Positions 34,809 through 43,485 are shown, counted from the first letter of the stretch. The stretch: 50,331 nucleotides of DNA from CAYFKJ01 sp964528595 (GCA_964528595.1 CAZGTM010000026.1:1-50331); one strand, 5' to 3'. Notes: a model not told the origin generated them from the sequence alone. Made by a program: numbers and translations.

Positions 34809-35672
34809 TTAATCTTGTTTGAGCGAAACGACCCGTTCGACTGCACGCTCGCCATCATAGGCCGTTATCGTCACGTTCTGGCCCACCAGAGAGTGGCCCG
34901 ACTTTCCGCCGTGTACCGTAAGGCTCATAACGGCCCGGTCGCCGGATTTTTCCAGGCGCACCGCCGGCGCCGAAAACGAAAACGGGGAGGCGGCCTCGAC
35001 GATCACGTCCGGCGCGACAAACGCCGCCGCCCTCAGTGTAACGACAAGGCGTTCCTGCCCGCCTACCTGCTCGACAATGGCGCTCCCGATTTCCAAGCCG
35101 TCATGCGGTTCTCTGGACGGGACACGTGCCAAGTAACGGTCGATCAGCTTGGCATGGAAGTCCGCGGCGGCGGCGGTTTTCGTCTGCGGTTCGATTTGCA
35201 GCGACAGTTCCGCCTGCAGCGGGACGCAGACCTCCTTGCAGACGGCGTAGTCCACGGCGGCTTTCACGGTTACCGGGACGGTACGGTCAACGACCTCCGC
35301 AGAGACCGGCAGCACCACCTCATCGCCATACACGAAGCTCTGATAGCCGGACAGAACGGTCCGCTTGGGCAGCGGCCAGCGCAGCGTTGGCTTGACGACA
35401 TTCGCGGATCCCGACCAGTCGACCATGGTGGGAAAACCGGAATCGCCGGGCGAACGCCAGTAGGTCTTCCAGCCCGGTTCCAGGCGAATATGCAGGCCGA
35501 TCTTTAGGTCGTCATTCCCATACGAGCCGATCAGGCGGATTTGGGCGACATCCGTGCTGATCCACGGCGTGGCCGCGGCGAACGCCGGTTTCGAACCCGG
35601 CAACACGCCGAGCAGGCAGATTAAAGTTATTGCCGCTGCGCGCCAAGGCATTGATATTCGGTTGTTTTTCAC
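34809..35672 (-). CDS. Exported DsbD-alpha-like domain protein
   Basis: A 287-residue protein from GTG 35672, which has GGAG 5 bases upstream and gives a complete signal peptide (KNNR start, hydrophobic AAAITLICLLGVLPG, cleavage near AFAAA). The mature part resembles the N-terminal domain of thiol:disulfide interchange protein DsbD: GLHIRLEPGWKTYWRSPGDS, and VDYAVCKEVCVPLQAELSL with Cys145 and Cys149. It lacks the membrane and thioredoxin domains of full DsbD. Such proteins probably accept electrons from a CcdA-like carrier and serve cytochrome maturation or disulfide reduction in the periplasm. It is divergent from yqgE, 206 bases away. The last quarter has no recognised motif. Confidence 0.85.
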   Translation of the reverse strand: MKNNRISMPWRAAAITLICLLGVLPGSKPAFAAATPWISTDVAQIRLIGSYGNDDLKIGLHIRLEPGWKTYWRSPGDSGFPTMVDWSGSANVVKPTLRWPLPKRTVLSGYQSFVYGDEVVLPVSAEVVDRTVPVTVKAAVDYAVCKEVCVPLQAELSLQIEPQTKTAAAADFHAKLIDRYLARVPSREPHDGLEIGSAIVEQVGGQERLVVTLRAAAFVAPDVIVEAASPFSFSAPAVRLEKSGDRAVMSLTVHGGKSGHSLVGQNVTITAYDGERAVERVVSLKQD

Positions 35673-35878
35673 GCTCTCTCCAGCTGACTGGGCGAGACAA
35701 GATTTGATGCCGGCGCGGCCCCCGGATCCCGTGGCCGCCCTTAAATTTCCGCCAATCCATGTATATAGGATGATCTGAGTCAATTCATGGGATATGATTT
35801 CACATGTCCGAGAGGCCTTGCGAGCCTGCCGTGATTAGAGGCGCGAGCGGGGAACTCACTCCGGCAAAGGAGCAGCCC

Positions 35879-36442
35879 ATGACGGTAAGCCAGTATCTCG
35901 ACGGCCAATTGCTGATCGCCATGCCGGGCATGATGGATCCCCGTTTCGAACATACCGTGATCTACGTTTGCGCCCATTCCGAAGAGGGCGCGATGGGACT
36001 GGTGGTCAACAAGCTGGTCGACCACATCACCTTCCCGGATCTGTTGGAGCAGTTGGGTATCGATTCTGGTTTGGGCGACGACCGCATCCAGGTCCACTTC
36101 GGCGGCCCCGTCGAGGAAAGCCGTGGATTCGTTTTGCATTCGGTGGATTACCTGCAGGACAGTTCGATGCCGGTCGAGGAACACATGGCTCTGACGGCGT
36201 CGATCGACGTGCTCAAGGCGATTTCGCTCGGCAATGGGCCGCAACATTGTCTCCTCGCCTTGGGCTATGCCGGATGGGCGCCGGGACAATTGGATTCGGA
36301 AATTCAAGCCAACGGCTGGCTGCACCTCGAATCGGACAACGACTTGGTTTTCGGCGTCGACCAGGACACCAAATGGACGCGCGCCGTCGCCAAGCTGGGC
36401 ATTGACCTCACATTGCTCTCCAGCACCGCCGGACACGCCTGA
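35879..36442 (+). CDS. YqgE/AlgH family protein (UPF0301)
   Basis: A 187-residue protein from ATG 35879, with AAAGGAG 6 bases upstream; an earlier ATG at 35804 has no such site. Family motifs are LDGQLLIAMPGMMDPRFEHT, GAMGLVVNKL, VHFGGPVEESRGFVLHS and LLALGYAGWAPGQLDSEI. The role is not well settled; AlgH is linked to alginate control in Pseudomonas. Divergent from the DsbD-alpha-like gene, which is a common pairing in alphaproteobacteria as far as I recall. It is followed by a REP-like repeat pair. Confidence 0.93.
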   Translation: MTVSQYLDGQLLIAMPGMMDPRFEHTVIYVCAHSEEGAMGLVVNKLVDHITFPDLLEQLGIDSGLGDDRIQVHFGGPVEESRGFVLHSVDYLQDSSMPVEEHMALTASIDVLKAISLGNGPQHCLLALGYAGWAPGQLDSEIQANGWLHLESDNDLVFGVDQDTKWTRAVAKLGIDLTLLSSTAGHA

Positions 36443-36492
36443 GGACACCACTCTCGATCACTATGTTTCATCATGAGGCTATTGCTCAGGCA

Positions 36493-36519
36493 TGGACTCC
36501 AGCTTTCGCGGGAGTGACG
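36493..36519. repeat. REP-like hairpin, copy 1
   Basis: The sequence TGGACTCC...CGGGAGTGAC folds as an imperfect hairpin (GGACTCC with GGGAGT). Read on the other strand it aligns with the second copy at 36545-36570, sharing GTCA, TCCCGCG and TCCA at matching positions. The two copies are in opposite orientation, 25 bases apart. Confidence 0.65.
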
Positions 36520-36544
36520 CGTGCGAGGTCGGCTGGATAATAAT

Positions 36545-36570
36545 GTCATTCCCGCGCAGGCGGGAATCCA
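36545..36570. repeat. REP-like hairpin, copy 2
   Basis: GTCATTCCCGCGCAGGCGGG, ending AATCCA, contains the perfect arms ATTCCCGC and GCGGGAAT. This consensus is a widely spread intergenic repeat in proteobacteria. It lies between the convergent yqgE and GNAT genes together with copy 1. A role as a weak two-way terminator or mRNA stabiliser is possible. Confidence 0.75.
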
Positions 36571-36628
36571 ATTCGTAGTCTCGAATTATCGCTCCCTGTG
36601 AACAAATCAGTGCGCACCGGGTCGCCCT

Positions 36629-37222
36629 CTACCGCGGCGGGGGATCGGAGGCGAGGTAGGCGAACAGGATGTGGTCTTCCCAGCGGCCGTTGATCTTCAG
36701 ATACTTGCGGGCCTGACCTTCCTCGTGAAATCCGACTTTGCGCAACAAATCGCGGCTCGGTACGTTGGCCGGAACGCAGGCCGCCTCCACCCTGTGCAAA
36801 CCGAGTTCCTCGAAGATGAAACTTACCGTGGCGCTGACGGCGTCCGACATATAGCCGCGTCGGGCGTAGGGCTCGCCCATCCAGTACCCCATGGAGCAGG
36901 ACTGCGAGACGCCGCGGTGGACGTGGCTGAGGTTGACGCCGCCAACCAAGGCGTTGTCATCCTGGCGAAAGATGAAGAACGAATATCCCCGGTCGTCCCG
37001 GGCATCCTGGGCATAACGCTTGAGGCGGCGGCGGAACGAGGCGCGGGTCAGGACGTCGGCAGGCCAGACCGGTTCCCAGGGGACGAGAAAGGCGCGGCTC
37101 TTTTCACGCACGCGGCTCCAGTCCTCGAAATCGGCGGCTTTGGGCGGGCGTAACCAGACGGCATCGCCTTCAATGCGCACGCCGTCGATCTGATGGCCGA
37201 TACTGCTGAGAAATGTACTCAC
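36629..37222 (-). CDS. GNAT acetyltransferase, RimJ-like
   Basis: A 197-residue N-acetyltransferase. The acetyl-CoA-binding core shows CSMGYWMGEPYARRGYMSDA, with the R/Q-x-x-G-x-G/A-like turn, and the helical part is FEELGLHRVEAACVPANVPS followed by RDLLRKVGFHEEG. This resembles RimJ, which acetylates the N-terminus of ribosomal protein S5, but substrates of such proteins vary. The start is GTG 37222 with GGGGG 4 bases upstream. It follows thrC and the M16 peptidase on the same strand, a grouping common in alphaproteobacteria. Confidence 0.9.
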   Translation of the reverse strand: MSTFLSSIGHQIDGVRIEGDAVWLRPPKAADFEDWSRVREKSRAFLVPWEPVWPADVLTRASFRRRLKRYAQDARDDRGYSFFIFRQDDNALVGGVNLSHVHRGVSQSCSMGYWMGEPYARRGYMSDAVSATVSFIFEELGLHRVEAACVPANVPSRDLLRKVGFHEEGQARKYLKINGRWEDHILFAYLASDPPPR

Positions 37223-37316
37223 CGAGCCCCCTTCACCGCCCGTCTTTCCAAATACTAGATCATATTCCGTTGGAATCTCCAGAGCTTAGGGCGTGTCCGT
37301 TAAAACGGAATCCGTT

Positions 37317-38573
37317 TTAAGAAAATCTGTCACAGGTGGTCGAAAAGCTCTCCAGCCCGTCCAGCGGCCCGATTGCCGCAACCGTCGGCAGCGATTTGAC
37401 GAGGTGTTCCGCCACCCGGCGCACCGCCGCGGCATCGACGGCGTCTATTTTCTCCACCAACTCCTGCGGCGTAATCGCGCGCCCATAGATCAGCATCTGG
37501 CGCCCCAAGTGCTCGGTTCGCGCGCCGGCGGCTTCCAGGCCCATCATAATGCTCGCTTTGTGCTGTGCGCGGGCGCGGGCGGTTTCGGCGTCGCTGACGT
37601 CCCGGCCAGCCCTGAGAACTTCATCGCACAACACCGGAACCAGTTCGGTCAGGTCGTTGGCGCCCGTCGCAGCGTAGACGCCGAACACCCCGCCATCGAT
37701 GTAGGAGGCCGAAAAGGCGAAAACCGAATAGGCCAGGCCGCGCTTTTCGCGCACCTCCTGAAACAGGCGCGATGACATGCCGCCGCCCAAAACTGTCGCG
37801 AGGACCTGGGCGGCAAAAAAATCATCGTCGTCGAAAGGCAGGCCGTCGAAGCCCATCAGGTAGTGCACCTGCTCCAGCGGTTTTTGCAGCAGACTCTCGC
37901 CGCCCACGTAACGGGCCGCGGCCGGGCCTGTTTTTCTTCCGGTCGGCAAACCGGCGAACGCCTCTCCGGCTAAACCGACGATGTCATCGTGATCGACGCC
38001 GCCGGCAGCGGCCAGCACCATGTTCGGGCCGCCGTAGTGATCGCCCATGTAGCTGATCAGGGTTTCGCGGTCGAAGCCGTCAACCCGCTCGGCGGTGCCC
38101 AGGATCGAGCGGCCCAAGGGCTGATCGGGATAAGCGGCATGCTGGAAAAGATCGAACACCAGGTCGTCAGGCGTGTCGTTGGTCTGGCCGATCTCCTGGA
38201 TCACAACGGCCCTCTCGCGCGCCAGTTCGTCGTTGTCGAATACGGAATATTGCAGGATGTCGGCCAGAATATCCAAGGCCAGCGGCAGGTCGCCTTTGAG
38301 CATGCGGGCGAAGTAGGCCGTCTGTTCGCGCGAGGTATAAGCGTTCAACTGGCCGCCGACAGCCTCGATTTCCTCGGCGATCTGCAAGGCGCTGCGGCGC
38401 TTGGTGCCCTTGAAGGCCATGTGCTCCAGCATGTGGGAGACGCCGTTGACCGCGAGGTCCTCGTTGCGCGCGCCGGTGTCGACCCAGACGCCCAGGGCCG
38501 CAGTTTCCAGGTCCAACATCGGGTCGGTAGCAACCCTGAGGCCGTTGTCCAAAGTCGTTATGCGCACACTCAT
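37317..38573 (-). CDS. M16 family zinc peptidase (mitochondrial processing peptidase-like)
   Basis: A 418-residue peptidase from ATG 38573, with CGGAG 6 bases upstream. The inverted zinc motif HMLEH (His47-His51) is in VSHMLEHMAFKGT. Also present are ITTLDNGLRVATD, GARNEDL, YFARMLKGDLPLALDILADI and the C-terminal half with GGMSSRLFQEVREKRGLAYS. Relatives such as PqqL, YmxG and MPP-beta cut signal or small peptides. No signal peptide is visible, so it may work in the cytoplasm. It lies 19 bases after thrC and before the GNAT gene. Confidence 0.94.
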   Translation of the reverse strand: MSVRITTLDNGLRVATDPMLDLETAALGVWVDTGARNEDLAVNGVSHMLEHMAFKGTKRRSALQIAEEIEAVGGQLNAYTSREQTAYFARMLKGDLPLALDILADILQYSVFDNDELARERAVVIQEIGQTNDTPDDLVFDLFQHAAYPDQPLGRSILGTAERVDGFDRETLISYMGDHYGGPNMVLAAAGGVDHDDIVGLAGEAFAGLPTGRKTGPAAARYVGGESLLQKPLEQVHYLMGFDGLPFDDDDFFAAQVLATVLGGGMSSRLFQEVREKRGLAYSVFAFSASYIDGGVFGVYAATGANDLTELVPVLCDEVLRAGRDVSDAETARARAQHKASIMMGLEAAGARTEHLGRQMLIYGRAITPQELVEKIDAVDAAAVRRVAEHLVKSLPTVAAIGPLDGLESFSTTCDRFS

Positions 38574-38592
38574 GGCCGTCTCCGCACCCGGT

Positions 38593-39987
38593 CTAATTCC
38601 GCGCGCCGTTACGTACCATGGCCATGACGGCGGCGAGATCGTTGGGCAGCACGTCGAAACGCTCTGATCGTTGATGTAGGTCGGCCAAGCGCTCGGGCAA
38701 TGCGGGACGCTCGCCGGTTGCCTGTTCCACGGCATCGGGGAATTTGGCCGGGTGGGCGGTGGCCAGCGAGATCAGCGGCACGGTGGCGTTGCGCCGCATC
38801 CGGCGGCCCGCCGCCACCCCGACCGCGCCGTGGGGATCGATGGCAAGGCCGGTCTGGCGCGTCACGGTACTGATCTCCTGAAGCGTCTCATCTTCGCTGA
38901 CGGCTTCGCCATCGAACAGCTTGGCGGCGTCGGCCAGAGCCGGCTCAGGGACTTCGAACTCACCGGACTGATCGAGCGCCGCCATCAGCGCCCGCACACG
39001 GCTGCCGTCGCGGCCTTCCATATCGAACAACAGACGTTCGAAATTGCTGGACACCTGAATGTCCATGCTGGGGCTCATTGTGGGATGGACGCCGCCTTTG
39101 CGATAGGCGCCGGTTTGGAAGAAGCGGGCCAAAATATCGTTGCGGTTGGTGGCGACGATTAGCTGTTCGATCGGCAAGCCCATTTCGCGCGCGCAGTAGC
39201 CGGCGAAAACGTCGCCGAAATTTCCGGTCGGCACGGAAAACGCCACCGGACGCCCCGGAGCGCCGATTGCGAGCCCGGCGTGGAAGTAATAGACGATCTG
39301 CGCCATGACGCGGGCCCAGTTGATGGAATTGACGGCCGAAAGCCGCATTTCATCGCGGAATTCCAGATTGTTGAACATCGCCTTCACCAAGGCCTGGCAG
39401 TCGTCGAAGGTGCCCTGGATGGCGATGTTGTGCACGTTGGCGGACGGTACCGTCGTCATCTGGCGGCGTTGCACCTCGCTGACCCGGCCCTCGGGATGCA
39501 GGATGAAGATGTCGATGGCTTCACGGTCGCGGCAGGCTTCGATGGCGGCGGATCCGGTATCGCCGGAGGTCGCGCCGACAATGGTCGCCCTTTGACCTCG
39601 GTTAGTCAGCGTGCGGTCGAGCAGGCGGCCGAGGAGCTGCAAGGCGAAGTCCTTGAACGCCAGGGTGGGTCCGTGGAAAAGTTCCATCAGCCATTCGTTG
39701 GCGTCAAGCTGCCTGAGCGGCGCCACTGCGCGGTGGTCGAAGCCTGCGTAGGCGTCGTCGATCAGCGAAGCGAATTCCGCTTCCGGAATTTCACCCTCGA
39801 CATAGGGGTACATGACGCGAAGGGCGAGATCGGCGTAACGGAGACCGGCCATGCTGCTGATTTCGGCGGCCGAAAATACCGGCCAGGTCTCCGGCACGTA
39901 AAGGCCGCCGTCGCGGGCAAGCCCGGTCAACAGAACGTCTTCAAATCCAAGCGCGGGGGCCTCGCCCCTGGTGCTGACATACTTCAC
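38593..39987 (-). CDS. thrC: Threonine synthase
   Basis: A 464-residue PLP enzyme converting O-phosphohomoserine to threonine. It begins MKYVSTRGEAPALGFEDVLL and has PLP-binding Lys112 in GPTLAFKDFALQLLG. GATSGDTGSAAIEA forms the phosphate loop; VPTGNFGDVFAGYCAREMGL is typical of the long bacterial form. The start is GTG 39987, with weak GAG upstream. It works with ThrB (32.7 kb). It begins the thrC-M16-GNAT group and is divergent from the tetR operon. Confidence 0.96.
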   Translation of the reverse strand: MKYVSTRGEAPALGFEDVLLTGLARDGGLYVPETWPVFSAAEISSMAGLRYADLALRVMYPYVEGEIPEAEFASLIDDAYAGFDHRAVAPLRQLDANEWLMELFHGPTLAFKDFALQLLGRLLDRTLTNRGQRATIVGATSGDTGSAAIEACRDREAIDIFILHPEGRVSEVQRRQMTTVPSANVHNIAIQGTFDDCQALVKAMFNNLEFRDEMRLSAVNSINWARVMAQIVYYFHAGLAIGAPGRPVAFSVPTGNFGDVFAGYCAREMGLPIEQLIVATNRNDILARFFQTGAYRKGGVHPTMSPSMDIQVSSNFERLLFDMEGRDGSRVRALMAALDQSGEFEVPEPALADAAKLFDGEAVSEDETLQEISTVTRQTGLAIDPHGAVGVAAGRRMRRNATVPLISLATAHPAKFPDAVEQATGERPALPERLADLHQRSERFDVLPNDLAAVMAMVRNGARN

Positions 39988-40081
39988 GGCAAGCTCATGG
40001 TAACGGCTGAATATCTTCGGATCGCGGCCCGGCGAAACTAGAGCATGTGCCAGCCATTTGGAAGCCCGGCCGAATGAGTGC

Positions 40082-40111
40082 TTGACGATGTTATATTGTA
40101 CCTACTAGTAT
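40082..40111 (+). promoter_or_regulatory. Promoter of the TetR-GST operon
   Basis: TTGACG (40082-40087) and TAGTAT (40106-40111) are separated by 18 bases. The -10 box lies inside the palindromic operator at 40096-40117, so repressor binding would block the polymerase. Translation starts at 40137. Confidence 0.5.
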
Positions 40112-40117
40112 GTACAA
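40096..40117. promoter_or_regulatory. Near-perfect 22-bp palindrome, probable TetR operator
   Basis: TTGTAC (40096-40101) and GTACAA (40112-40117) flank a perfect centre, TACTAGTA (40103-40110); only the pair 40102/40111 does not match. Size and place, 20 bases before the tetR gene, fit a TetR-family dimer site. It lies 109 bases before the divergent thrC start, so it may affect that promoter little. Confidence 0.8.
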
Positions 40118-40136
40118 AATATTAGAGATTGGATAG

Positions 40137-40745
40137 ATGACGGAAGCCCAACCCCAAACCTCGCGCAAATGGAAGGAATCGCGGCGGCAAGCTCTGCTCG
40201 ACGCGGCTAAAACCCTGCTTTGGGAGCGCGGCTTCGAGGCCATGAGTCCGCGCGCGGTGCAGGAGGCCAGCCAGACAGGGCAAGGCAGCTTCTATCATCA
40301 CTTCAGCGGCAAGCAGGCCCTGGCGGTGGCGGCGATCGAGGAAATAAAGGAAGAACTGGTTGCCGATTTCGATGCATCCTTTCGCCTGGATCAACCGCCG
40401 TTGGAGCGCATCGAGGAATACCTTGGCCGGCAGCGCGACGGCCTCACAGGCTGCCGCGTCGGCCGCCTGACGTCCGAGCGCTCCATCGCGGAGGAAACCA
40501 TCCGCGCCCCGGTGGCGGCCTTCTTCGAGCATGTCGAGGAGACGCTGACCGATAGTCTCGCTGAAGCGCAATCCCTGGGCCAGCTGCCGCGTCACATGGA
40601 ACCGGCGCAGCTGGCAACCACGCTCATCGCCGTCATCCAGGGCGGCTACGTGCTCAGCCGGGCCCATCGGGATGCCGGCGCCATTAACAGTGCCGCGGCC
40701 GGCGCCATTCAACTTCTGAAACAAGCAGGAAAGAAGTCCAAATGA
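40137..40745 (+). CDS. TetR family transcriptional regulator
   Basis: A 202-residue repressor. The N-terminal helix-turn-helix is RQALLDAAKTLLWERGFEAM then VQEASQTGQGSFYHHFSGKQ. The C-terminal ligand domain contains FFEHVEETLTDSLAEAQ and TTLIAVIQGGYVLSRAHRDA, similar to NemR/AcuR-type regulators of electrophile stress. Its stop overlaps the GST gene start by 4 bases. The palindrome upstream suggests autoregulation. The ligand is likely a reactive or toxic compound handled by the two following enzymes; this is inference. Confidence 0.93.
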   Translation: MTEAQPQTSRKWKESRRQALLDAAKTLLWERGFEAMSPRAVQEASQTGQGSFYHHFSGKQALAVAAIEEIKEELVADFDASFRLDQPPLERIEEYLGRQRDGLTGCRVGRLTSERSIAEETIRAPVAAFFEHVEETLTDSLAEAQSLGQLPRHMEPAQLATTLIAVIQGGYVLSRAHRDAGAINSAAAGAIQLLKQAGKKSK

Positions 40746-41350
40746 TGAAAGTCTTCTACTCGGACGCCTCGCCCTACGCCCGCAAGGTCCGCATGGCGGT
40801 GGTGGAAAAGGGCTTGCCCGACCAGGTCCAGTTCGAGGTCTGCGCGCCCTACGACAAGCCCGCCGATCTGGTTGAGGCAAATCCCGTGATCAAAATTCCA
40901 GCCTTGGTCAGAGAGGACGGGTCATCCCTCTTCGACAGCGCGGTGATCTGTGAGTACCTCGACAGCCTGACACCCGAACCGCAATTGCTGCCGCCGGCGG
41001 CCGGCGAGGAACGCTGGGCCGTCCTCAGGCTGCATGCGCTGGCCAACGGCATGACGGACGCCACCTACCTCGCCACCATGGAAGGCCGGCGGCCGGACGG
41101 CGAGCAATCGCCCGCCTGGGTCGAAAAGCAACGGGGCAAAATATTGAGTTGCTGCGATGCGCTGGAGGCATCCGATCTGCCCGACTCCGCTGCGCCCAGC
41201 CTGAGCACCTTGGCCCTGGCCGCGGCTCTGGGATACGTCGACCTGCGGCACGACGACCTGGGCTGGCGTAACGGGCGCCCCAACCTGACGGCGTGGATGG
41301 ACAAGGCTTCACAACGGCCAAGTTTCCAGTCAACCATTCCAGCACCGTAA
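40742..41350 (+). CDS. Glutathione S-transferase family protein
   Basis: A 202-residue protein with an N-terminal thioredoxin-like domain (VFYSDASPYARKVRMAVVEK, then NPVIKIPALVREDGSSLFDS with the cis-Pro and the glutathione gamma-glutamyl Asp-Ser site, and ICEYLD) and an all-helical C-terminal domain ending in TAWMDKASQRPSFQSTIP. It probably conjugates glutathione to electrophiles. Ser at the SPYARK position may activate the thiol. It starts in the stop codon of tetR (ATGA); the start may be the first or second Met of MMKV. The following FMN-fold gene begins 19 bases on. Confidence 0.92.
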   Translation: MMKVFYSDASPYARKVRMAVVEKGLPDQVQFEVCAPYDKPADLVEANPVIKIPALVREDGSSLFDSAVICEYLDSLTPEPQLLPPAAGEERWAVLRLHALANGMTDATYLATMEGRRPDGEQSPAWVEKQRGKILSCCDALEASDLPDSAAPSLSTLALAAALGYVDLRHDDLGWRNGRPNLTAWMDKASQRPSFQSTIPAP

Positions 41351-41369
41351 TTTGAGAAACGGAACGATC

Positions 41370-41966
41370 ATGCTCGATGAACCCGATATCGTATTCAGCG
41401 ACGCGATCCTGGCGACCCAGACGCGAAATGGTGCTGCCGGCGCCGGCGAAAAAATCATCAAACGCGGCTGGAACAAGACCGTCACGGACGATCTCAAGGC
41501 TTTTCTGGAGGTCCAGGATTCCTTCTATCTGGCCACCGCCGGCAAGTCCGGCCAACCCTACATCCAGCACCGCGGCGGGCCGAAGGGCTTCCTCAAACCC
41601 CTAGACGACAACACGCTGGGATTTGCCGACTTCCGCGGCAACAAACAATACATCTCAACCGGCAATCTCACCGAGAACCCCAAAGCCTTCATCTTCCTGA
41701 TGAACTACCCGGCCCGCACGCGCATCAAGATCTGGGGCCGGGCGGAGGAAAGCGACGACGCCAAGTTGATTAAGACGCTTTCTGACGGCAGCTATAACGC
41801 CGTCGTTGAACGCGCCATCCGGTTTACGATCGAAGCCTGGGACATCAACTGCCGCCAGCACATCGTCGAACGCTATACCGAGGAAGACGTGCAAACCGTG
41901 GTTGCCGGCCTGCAATCCCGCATCAAGGAATTGGAAGCGCTTGTGGTCGGCCAACTGGTGGAGTAG
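41370..41966 (+). CDS. Pyridoxamine 5'-phosphate oxidase-fold (FMN-binding) protein
   Basis: A 198-residue protein from ATG 41370; a TTG at 41352 is less likely. Family features are FYLATAGKSGQPYIQHRGGP, LGFADFRGNKQYISTGNLTE, and FLMNYPARTRIKIWGRAE. It is of the HugZ/general-stress FMN type; a short C-terminal helix, VAGLQSRIKELEALVVG, is an amphipathic coil. With GST and TetR it makes a likely detoxification operon in which this enzyme would reduce or oxidise the substrate. It converges with the carboxypeptidase gene. Confidence 0.85.
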   Translation: MLDEPDIVFSDAILATQTRNGAAGAGEKIIKRGWNKTVTDDLKAFLEVQDSFYLATAGKSGQPYIQHRGGPKGFLKPLDDNTLGFADFRGNKQYISTGNLTENPKAFIFLMNYPARTRIKIWGRAEESDDAKLIKTLSDGSYNAVVERAIRFTIEAWDINCRQHIVERYTEEDVQTVVAGLQSRIKELEALVVGQLVE

Positions 41967-41979
41967 GCGACGCGGCCGC

Positions 41980-43485
41980 TCAGCCGCCGAGATACCGCTG
42001 CTCGAGATGGGCCTTGTATGTTTCGATATTCAGTGGTTTGCCGGTCGCCCGGGTCAGCAGGTCCTGGGTCGACATCAGGGACCCCAGCGCGTGCACGTGC
42101 GAGCGCAACCACGCCAGCAGTGGTGTGAAATTACCACTTTCCAGTCCCGGCAGGACCTCATCGGAATCCCGCATGGCCGCCTCGAACAGCTGCGCGGCGG
42201 CGATGGCGCCCAAGGTATAAGTGGGGAAGTAGCCGAAGGCGCCGCTGGGCCAGTGAATGTCCTGCAGACAGCCGTCCCGATCGTCGGGCGGGGTTTGACC
42301 CAGCGCCTTTTCCATCGCCTCGTTCCAGGCGCCGGGCAGGTCCACCACCTTGAGGTCGCCGGCAATCATGGCGCGTTCCAGCCGGTAACGCAGAATGACA
42401 TGTGACGGATAGGAAACCTCGTCGGCATCGACGCGGATGAGGCCGGGCTCGACGCGGCGGTAGTGGCGGATCAGGTTTTCCGGCTGCCAGGCCGGGCCGT
42501 CGCCGCCGAAGGTTTCGCAAACCAGCGGGGTCAGGTAGCGGATGAACGGCTCCGACCGGCAGGCCAGCATTTCGATAATCAGCGACTGGCTTTCATGCAA
42601 AGTCATGCCGCGCGCCGCGCCCACCGGCTGATGCCGCCACTGGCCCGGCAGGCCGCGCTCGTAAAGGGCGTGACCCGTCTCGTGCAGCACCCCCATCAGG
42701 CTCTGGGTGAAGTCGCTCTCGTAGTAGCGCGTCGTAATGCGCACGTCGTCGGGCACGCCGCCGGTGAAGGGATGGTGGCTGACGTCGAGCCGGCCGAATT
42801 CGAAATCGAAGCCCAACTGATGCATCAGCCGTTCGGCCAGGGCGCGCTGATCGGCCACGGAGAACGACCCGGCCAGCGGTTCGGGCTGCGGGCCGGCGGC
42901 CTGGGCTTCCTGCACCTTGGCGCGGAAATCCGGAAGAAACCCTTCCAGGCCGTCGAACAGGGGATCGATATCGGCCGCCCGCACGCCGGGATCGAACTCG
43001 TCGAGCAGGGCGTCGTAGGGATCGATGCCGAGCGCTTCGGACTTGGCCTGGGCAACCTCGGTCACCAGCGAAACGAGGTGGCTCAGAAGCGGTTCGAGTT
43101 TGGCGAAGTCGTTTTCCGGCCGAGCATCGCGCCACACCATCTCGCAGGCCGAGGTGGCCTGGCTGAGCGCTTCGACGAGATCTGCCGGAACGGCGTTGGC
43201 ATGCCGCCACATTCTGCGCATCTCCTCGACGTTGGCGGTATGCCAATTGTCGAAATCATCGGGCTGTTTGTCGATTTCACGCTCGGCGTTCGACAACGTT
43301 TCGTCGAGCGCCGGATCGGTCATCAGTTCGTGGCAGACCAGCGACAGGGCCGCGATCTGATCGGCCCGCGCGGAAGCGCCGCCGGCCGGCATCATCGCCG
43401 CCGAATCCCAGTGCAACACTGCCAAAGCCCCGTTCAGGTCCGTGAGACGCTTGAACCGCCCTTCTACGTCGTTGTACGCCTTCAT
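41980..43485 (-). CDS. Carboxypeptidase Taq family (M32) metallopeptidase
   Basis: A 501-residue cytoplasmic carboxypeptidase with the usual length of M32 enzymes. The zinc motif HETGH is at 268-272 in MGVLHETGHALYERGLP. DVRITTRYYESDF, GMTLHESQSL and YPSHVILRYRLERAMI are further hallmarks. It removes C-terminal amino acids from peptides, probably broad in specificity except proline. It is downstream of the cox operon (54 bases after SURF1 start of gap) on the same strand, and could be partly co-transcribed. No signal peptide is present. Confidence 0.94.
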   Translation of the reverse strand: MKAYNDVEGRFKRLTDLNGALAVLHWDSAAMMPAGGASARADQIAALSLVCHELMTDPALDETLSNAEREIDKQPDDFDNWHTANVEEMRRMWRHANAVPADLVEALSQATSACEMVWRDARPENDFAKLEPLLSHLVSLVTEVAQAKSEALGIDPYDALLDEFDPGVRAADIDPLFDGLEGFLPDFRAKVQEAQAAGPQPEPLAGSFSVADQRALAERLMHQLGFDFEFGRLDVSHHPFTGGVPDDVRITTRYYESDFTQSLMGVLHETGHALYERGLPGQWRHQPVGAARGMTLHESQSLIIEMLACRSEPFIRYLTPLVCETFGGDGPAWQPENLIRHYRRVEPGLIRVDADEVSYPSHVILRYRLERAMIAGDLKVVDLPGAWNEAMEKALGQTPPDDRDGCLQDIHWPSGAFGYFPTYTLGAIAAAQLFEAAMRDSDEVLPGLESGNFTPLLAWLRSHVHALGSLMSTQDLLTRATGKPLNIETYKAHLEQRYLGG

